NCBI GenBank assembly: GCA_004369085.1
Contig: ML210187.1
Span: 1-64,000, forward strand
Source: Coprinopsis marcescibilis
Taxonomy: Eukaryota; Basidiomycota; Agaricomycetes; Agaricales; Psathyrellaceae
Reading direction: 5' to 3'
DNA: 64,000 nucleotides
Positions within the stretch are counted from its first letter, which is position 1; each line of letters begins with the position of its first letter. Shown in pieces: positions 57,998 through 64,000 of the stretch. A model generated the notes under the pieces. The model was given only the letters and a program-made list of their open reading frames with translations. It searched no databases and was not told where the DNA came from. A program made the translations under genes and the position numbers.

Positions 57998-58475
57998 ATG
58001 TCCAAGGTTCCAATCGCCTTTGCTGCCTCTTTATATGTGTGACATCTACGATTGATTGGGGCGTGGGGGGACTTGTCAGTGGAGGCAAGGTATCACGTAA
58101 AACCCGTGTCATGCGGGGATTCGTCTTGTCTGAAGGACGAGCCGTGGAAAGAGAGAAAAATAAAAGAGTCCGTGTTATGGATGATGGTGGAGAATTGGAG
58201 TCCTAGTCGCGGTGGCAGTCGGCGAAAAGTCGAAGTCCTCGGAACAAGCTGCCAAGTGTTAGCCTGGACTTCGCGGCAGGGCGCTTAAGGGTCGGCACAG
58301 TTAGACACCATCGCATTTATTACAAATAGTCACCTTGCACTAACACTCCAACTACTTAGCTGTACATGAGACCACTGGTAGCGGGGGCAAGGAGTATTCA
58401 AAACCTATGGTCCTGTGTGATATACTGAAGCCGACAAGATGTCAATGGAGCTGAATGGGCCATCCTAAAATAGCT
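57998..58475. other. Intergenic upstream of P450 6
   Basis: It holds the promoter of P450 6. No gene was recognised before the P450 relic begins. Confidence 0.5.
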
Positions 58476-58800
58476 TTACGCAACAAGACCACATTCATAC
58501 TCCTCAGTAGGGTTAATCCCATTTCCATGCCCGTGCTTTGCCTTGCGTATGTCAAAGGTATAGACGAAATATGCAACTGCGAGCCAGATAGCGTTGTTTG
58601 CAATATATCGTGCAGGGCAAGCTCTACTTCCGTGGAACTATATTGGCGTCCCGAGGGTTACATAAATAATACCTTCGTCCAAATCCGATACAGCGAACAC
58701 ACATTCGTGTGATCTAGCTGTGATCCCAAGTTCAGTTTTTCTTCCTTCACAAATCTTTCTGAGTTGAACGTAAATGGATACATCGATCTATAGCACGAAG
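58476..58800 (-). pseudogene. Cytochrome P450 relic (C-terminal fragment)
   Basis: Minus-strand pieces match the C-terminal part of the P450s next door: YPFTFNSERFVKEEKLNLGS, then after a frame break GFGRR, an intron-like segment, and ACPARYIANNAIWLAVAYF with VYTFDIRKAKHG and NPTEEYE, closed by a stop at 58476-58478. About 11 extra bases just before the heme-loop Gly-Phe-Gly-Arg shift the frame. No N-terminal part was found. It is the remains of a seventh tandem copy. Confidence 0.7.
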
Positions 58801-59064
58801 GCTAATACCCGTAGCCCTGCTACAGCCGGAATCTGCTTCAACTTGAATTGACAAAACCATACGTCGTCGATTCTCGCGTCGCCAAGTTCTCAATATCGCT
58901 CCCCCCAAGTCCGTTTAAAATTCACGGCAACAAACTGTTATAGACTTAGATAATGGCCCCAAAAGGTTTAGGATCGCAAAAGTATAAATGGAATATACAA
59001 AAATAAACTAGATCTTGCAATAATATTCGAAATAATCATAAGCTAAATTTAAAGAAATGAATCC
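58801..59064. other. Short spacer with no feature recognised
   Basis: AT-rich sequence between the P450 relic and the 3' end of the oxygenase-like gene. It may hold more decayed P450 sequence, but none could be read. Confidence 0.4.
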
Positions 59065-62000
59065 CTACTGGCTGATATCAGCCGCCTTCCGTTTCAAAGC
59101 GCTCACAGACTCCACTGTACGAGTCGATGCAACAGCCACCGCCTTGGGGAAAGCCTGCTCCCCAGAAACAGCCTTCCTCACCGTCTCATACCCCTCAACG
59201 CCAAACAGCCTCTTCAGCTCTCCCTCGTTCCCAACCCCAGCCAAAAACAGTTTCGTCTTCTCCACCTTGCCCTCCCATTTCCTCACCGCAACCACACCCG
59301 CCGACTTCCTCACGACCAACGTATGTGGCGACCCAGCCTTGATCGTCTCAAAGCTGCACAGATACGCGGATGCCTCAACCTCGATTCGAGATGCGTTCGC
59401 ACTTTCTGACTCTCCCGTATCCTGAGGTCGAGAGAAGTTGACTTGACGAACTGGTCGATCTGAGTGCAGTAGTAGCAGGTCGGGCTTCCACATCCAATCT
59501 GACGGGGAGCTGGCGCAGCCTGGAGTGTGCCCTTCCTTCCAAGGATATCCGCCAACAAGATCCGAGTAAGGTTCCGAACACAGGTTCCAAAGGGCGGGGA
59601 GGCGATGTCTTGCTTTAGCTTTGCCAATGTCGCCTTCAGCAGTTTGACGAGTGGCGTGCATGTATCGTCAAACTTGGTTTCCATGTCCTTGCTCGTATCA
59701 CCTTTGTTGAGCACATCCGAGAGAACCGCACCACATGGAGTCAAGAGCTTTGTCTTGACGCAGAACTCGAAGATCTGGATTACCGGTGCAACCCTCTCCG
59801 CACGGATGTCTTCAAGTCGGGTCGAGTTTGCGCTGTGATAATGATAGTGGTGGGTTGGGTTGATGCCGGACCTCCATTGAGGAACAGCAGCGTTGATACA
59901 TTCCTCAGCAAGGGAGTCAACAGAGACTGTTTCGTCGGTTGGCAAGTGCGCCCGATTGTCATCCAGACCTTTTGCGAGCGCCATCCAAAACTCGAAGGTG
60001 CTCTTCTGGGAAATTACTTTGGGGATGACGCTAACAGAGGGAGTTCAACGTCAGAATGCTGTCGGGATTAAATGGCACCAGGGACATACCTGTCATCCAA
60101 CACCTTCAATCCAATCGTCTTCGCGATGGTGATGAGATGCGGTACAGACCCAGCCTGAGCCGTAGAGTACGTTGTCGCCGCTGCATTCATGCAGTTGTGA
60201 ATGAAGTCGTCAACGGTAATCGAAGTCTTCGTTGTCGGGATGGAAGCCTTGTTTTCTTGCAACGCTTTTGCGAAGTCCATCCAGAAGTCAAGCTTCACAG
60301 ACTTTCCAGACAGATTAGGTAGGACGCTGCAAGCACCCACAATGAGAAATCGTTATCTTTTCGGGACGAAAGAGTGCGTACCTTTTGTCTAGGCTCTTCA
60401 AGCCACCAGCCCCTTTGGCGATATCAATCATACAAGGAATGTCTTCCACGAGGGCAACCTCGTACGTCACCAAACATCCCGCCGTTTGCTTCTTTATCCA
60501 GGTGCGGATTGCAGGTGCTTTCTTGGGCACATTGTCAGAGATGGCTTTAAGAACCCCCATTCGATTAGATAACTTCTTGGTGTATTTGAATATCTCTTCA
60601 AAACTGCATGCCAAGGAGCTCGATGAGTTGGATGAGTTAAAAGATGAAAATGAACCGGAACACACCTAGGCTTGAGAGAAGTGAATGTGAACGACTTGAT
60701 GGCATTGACAATCTGTTCGTCCCCAACGGAGTATCCTGCTTTGGCAAGAGCACGATTCCACAGATCCAAATCCTTCCAGTTGGTTGCGTACTCCATTATC
60801 TTCAGCGCAAGCGACAAGTCTGAGACGGTATTCCCATTGCCCCTTGCCATTCTGTCCAAATCGCTGGGAGAAGAGTCCCGGAGGGCAGAAACGACAGCTT
60901 CTGCAATCTTCCTATCATCGGCAGTCGGCGGGATAGAGGACTTCTGTAGCTTATCCATTCCCCATGACACCCCGCCATTGAGGGAGAAGTTGACGTCGAG
61001 CCTGTCACTTTCGTAAAACAACACGAGTACAGTTCTGCGATACCCTGAACCCTTTGTCAGACATAGTTTTGAATCGGACAAAGCGGAATGACATACAGTG
61101 TTTGACTGTAGGTGTACCCTAAGAGGAAACCATATCAGCTTTAGACAATGTTTAACAAAAGAAACAAACTTCCCTCGTGATAGTCGCACTGCTTCTCATC
61201 GGGGGCACCTTCAAACGCATCTGCAGGTACAATGTGTTTACCTGAAGTCTCTCTCGAAGCTTCACTATCCTCGTCCTCTGAATCTTCGTTGGAAATACCA
61301 CCTCCTTCCTCCAAAATCGGTTTCCCCGCCATATCGACCAGAGTCCCGAGCTTGTACTGCATCGTCCTCCCATATCTCTCCATTTCTGGAGACCTATCCT
61401 CATCTTCATCGTCACTGATCCCATACACGTCATAGAGGTGGATGCGTTTGTGGCCATGTAATGACACCTTGATTCCCGCTGGCCCCTGATGAAAAGAGTC
61501 AAGTTCGCCAAACCCGCGACGAACCCAAATTCTTTCAACGCAGGCAACAACGCTGTAATCTTCACCGCGTCTCCTCCAGACAGACAGACAAGACCTCGCG
61601 CCAACGCAGTATCGTTCCTAAGCTCCCGCAAGACATAGCAGAAGTACGGTGGAGACGGCGTACCCTTGGTTCCATATTTCTTCAGCTGCCATTTCTGCAG
61701 GACCTGCTTGAATTTGGCGACCCCTTCGTTCAGGTCAGGGGGGCAGGGACGTGGAATGCTGGCATTGGTGTGAGGTTGTATGTCAGGGACAGACGGTATC
61801 CTGAGGTGACTTGCGTAAAGGCGTGCTTAACCTCTGAGTACCAGGTGAGGAGGTGGAATTCGGTGGCGGAGGAGGCGCAGACGCCGTTGACGATCTTGAT
61901 CATGCCGGAATGTGAGATCCAGGGTAGGCCCCCTTCGTACGCAGAAGGAAGAATTATGACAACCGTGCTGAACGTTCCGTCAATCTTGGCCGGGCTATAG

Positions 62001-62662
62001 CACATTCATCAGTCTTGCAATCCGGAAAGCTTCGCAATATCACTCGCTCTGTGCGAAGCGTACCAGTAGTAAGTGTAAAGAAAATATGTGTCAAAAACAT
62101 ACACGTCTTCATGTAAAAGAAAAGGCACTTACTGAGTACCACGCCCGTGTACAGAGAGCTTGACGAGCTCCAGTCGTGGCTTCATGTTCCACTGAGTGAT
62201 TCCAAGACCCTTCAGGACCTCTGTCACAACCTTTTCCTCCAACCACTTCGTCCACTTGGCATTGCGCACCTGCACCTTTGCAGGCTGCAACTCGCCTGCG
62301 TTCTGCCAAATGCCACTAGCCACATTCGTCCCTGGAACAGCCACCCGAGGGGCAGAATGTATGATAGCTTGGGCATCGCGTTCGCTGAGCGGAATCCCAA
62401 CAGCCCCAAGCCCTTCGATGGAGAGGAACGGGTTTGGGACCTCGGCGCCTTGCTTGCTGATGTGGTAAAAATTTCCTTTGAAATCGAATTTTCCGCCCAG
62501 AGCCTTTGTAAGCTCCTCCTACAATAGTAATTGTCTCAGAAAAAATGAAAATGAAGCGTTGACGAAAAAACTCACCGAAAGGTCTCCTCCTTCAGCCACG
62601 TCAATAGGGGCGTTACTCGTCCCGATCCCTCCTATTGCTGCACCAGTAGTGGACAAAGACAT
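59065..62662 (-). pseudogene. Large 2OG-Fe(II) oxygenase-like protein, with frameshifts
   Basis: The start at 62662 gives MSLSTTGAAIGGIGTSNAPI; exon 1 is 62662..62576 and exon 2 is 62518..62133. Exon 2 carries the family N-domain (LTKALGGKFDFKGNFYHI, WTKWLEEKVVTEVLKGLG, LELVKLSVHGRGT). The double-stranded beta-helix follows (GTFSTVVIILPSAYEGG, FHLLTWYSEVKHAFTQVTSG, YRLSLTYNL), then a long C-terminal helical region (KFKQVLQKWQLKKYG; DVNFSLNGGVSWGMDKLQ; three similar FEFW/FDFW-type blocks) and a Cys/His segment C-x4-C-x2-C before SPHTLVVRKSAG. Three single-base frame breaks are needed to read it through: near 61740, near 61483 and near 59385. The stretch expected to hold the H-x-D iron ligands cannot be read in frame. 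Indel errors are possible, but decay is as likely. Confidence 0.6.
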
Positions 62663-64000
62663 AGGCGTATTAGTTTCCAAGGTACCCGAGGAGAAAATTC
62701 GTATCGGACGGGGAAGAGACTTTTTTCACGCCAGCTCGTCGTCGGGCGGAGCGAAGAACAACTTTGATGAGGCCGTCGGACGCGACGCGTTTAAAGATGT
62801 TTAATCCTGGCGCGCCGCGCCATCAATTCAGGAAACACAGAGAGCCTTATTACTCGCCAATGCCGGAAGACTTACCAACAGATGGAATGGGAATCTGCCT
62901 CTGCGTGGGCTGCATAGCTCTTCGCTTTAACCCTAAAACACCAGAAAGCAGGGAATGAAGAAAAGCTCTTCGGTTCACAAATCTCGAAGGTGATCAAGTA
63001 CGTCACCTTCAGAACGGAGAGAGAAATAGTAGAAGAGGCGGAGGAGCTGAGCCTTGAACGCGCAGAGTTGGTGGTACACCTCGCGTTAGGTTATCAAGAT
63101 AGGCGCTGTGACGATCCAACGCGGCGGTTGTCCCCCAGCGACTCTAGCGCCTGAGCTGGTTGCAGTCACACAAGCCACCTTCGACTGAAAACCATGTCCA
63201 TCGACGGCTCGAACAAGGTTCGGATAGTTTCCTCGCCCACTTGAAGGCTGTGGACTGACCTCCGCATGACATATTGCACCGATTAAAGATTTGCGTGGGC
63301 CCCTTAACTGTGGCGCGTGGTCATAAATCTCTCGGACGAAAGGGGTATGTAATGCGGACTACCATGATAGTGTTGAACATAATTCATGCGTTGGAAGCGA
63401 CGTAGTATCTGGAAGAGCTCAGAATGTGGCATGTGAAGTTCAGATTCGACAGATTGCTTGAACGCTCCTGGTTTCCCAGCGCAAATTAGCCCGGCACAAT
63501 ATGTGCTTTCCCTCAAGATTTAAGAGGCATGGCTCAACTAACGCCCACCATTCTCAGGCTTTGCGGTCTTTTCGCGCAAATTGGATTGAGTTTTACGGGG
63601 AAGCGTTTATGGTAAGCATCTCGAACTAAACCTATTTAACATCTATCCATAAACAGAAGATTCATCTTTCTCCGCGTCACTCTTCTTCTTTTCCCACCAG
63701 CGCTAATTCTGGCTGCTATCTTCACCGCGCACAACTGTAATAGAAATCACGCAGCCAGGATGTTCGCACCGGTCATCCATCTTCCTATTCCATTCTCCAA
63801 CTTACCAATCCCAAATTTATCGAGACTCACTCTTTTCTTGTTCCTACACCATTCTCCATCCTTCCATTCCGCATCTTCTTCCGATCCTGACTCATGGACA
63901 CGCCTCCGATTACCGCATTCATCGCCATGTCCTAATTAACGCCCATCTCATCACGGTGTCCCTTCATCAACATATCTCTCCACGACGCCACCGACGCAAC
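62663..64000. other. Terminal 1.3 kb without a supported gene
   Basis: It holds the promoter side of the oxygenase-like gene. Open frames at 62764-62958 (plus) and 63304-63516 (minus) show no recognisable motif. The last 300 bp are pyrimidine-rich, as is common just upstream of fungal start codons, so a gene may begin beyond the window. Confidence 0.45.

Noticed and set aside
31482..58000. A classical secondary-metabolite cluster around the P450s
   Set aside because: No polyketide synthase, NRPS, terpene cyclase, transporter or cluster-specific regulator is visible; the P450s look like a tandem family expansion.

Overview
This is a nuclear segment of a filamentous basidiomycete, most likely an Agaricomycete. 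Almost every gene is cut by 50-65 nt GT-AG introns. The gene families fit as well: clan-type fungal P450s, GT61 glycosyltransferases, a Kre9/Knh1-like GPI protein, F-box/LRR-type proteins, a hAT transposase and a family of seven-helix receptor-like proteins. Genes were read by hand; exon borders given to the base were checked for frame, the others are approximate. No tRNA, rRNA or CRISPR was seen.

Layout. 1-3691: 3' part of a putative nuclear regulator with three copies of a Cys-rich motif. 4020-5346: orphan coiled-coil/four-helix membrane protein. 5778-11337: three tandem seven-helix receptor-like genes on the minus strand. 11918-13474: intradiol (hydroxyquinol-type) dioxygenase, minus strand. 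14245-15660: broken F-box/LRR-like gene. 15924-20189 and 25969-30423: four tandem GT61 glycosyltransferase genes, all minus. The array is split between copies 2 and 3 by a hAT transposon (right end about 25887) and an 870 nt assembly gap (21534-22403).

31482-42096: four P450 genes, three plus and one minus, the second with a nonsense codon. 43143-52751: a block of ordinary genes: two SH3 (Lsb1/Pin3-like) paralogues in inverted orientation at its edges, a Kre9/Knh1-like GPI protein, an acidic Gln-rich protein and two tandem F-box/LRR-like genes of equal length. 53078-57997: two more minus-strand P450s, followed by a P450 relic at about 58476-58800. 59065-62662: a large 2OG-Fe(II) oxygenase-like gene with several frameshifts. 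The last 1.3 kb shows no gene I can support.

How it fits together. The window is dominated by local tandem duplication (receptors x3, GT61 x4, P450 x6 plus a relic, F-box x2 plus a broken one, SH3 x2), with decay visible in several copies. All six P450s share a 10-nt microexon coding for the Tyr-Gly-x-x-Trp region at the C helix, so they descend from one ancestor. P450s, a ring-cleaving dioxygenase and membrane receptors in one region would suit an environment-facing (aromatic/xenobiotic) role, but that is inference; no backbone enzyme of a classical secondary-metabolite cluster (PKS, NRPS, terpene synthase) is present.
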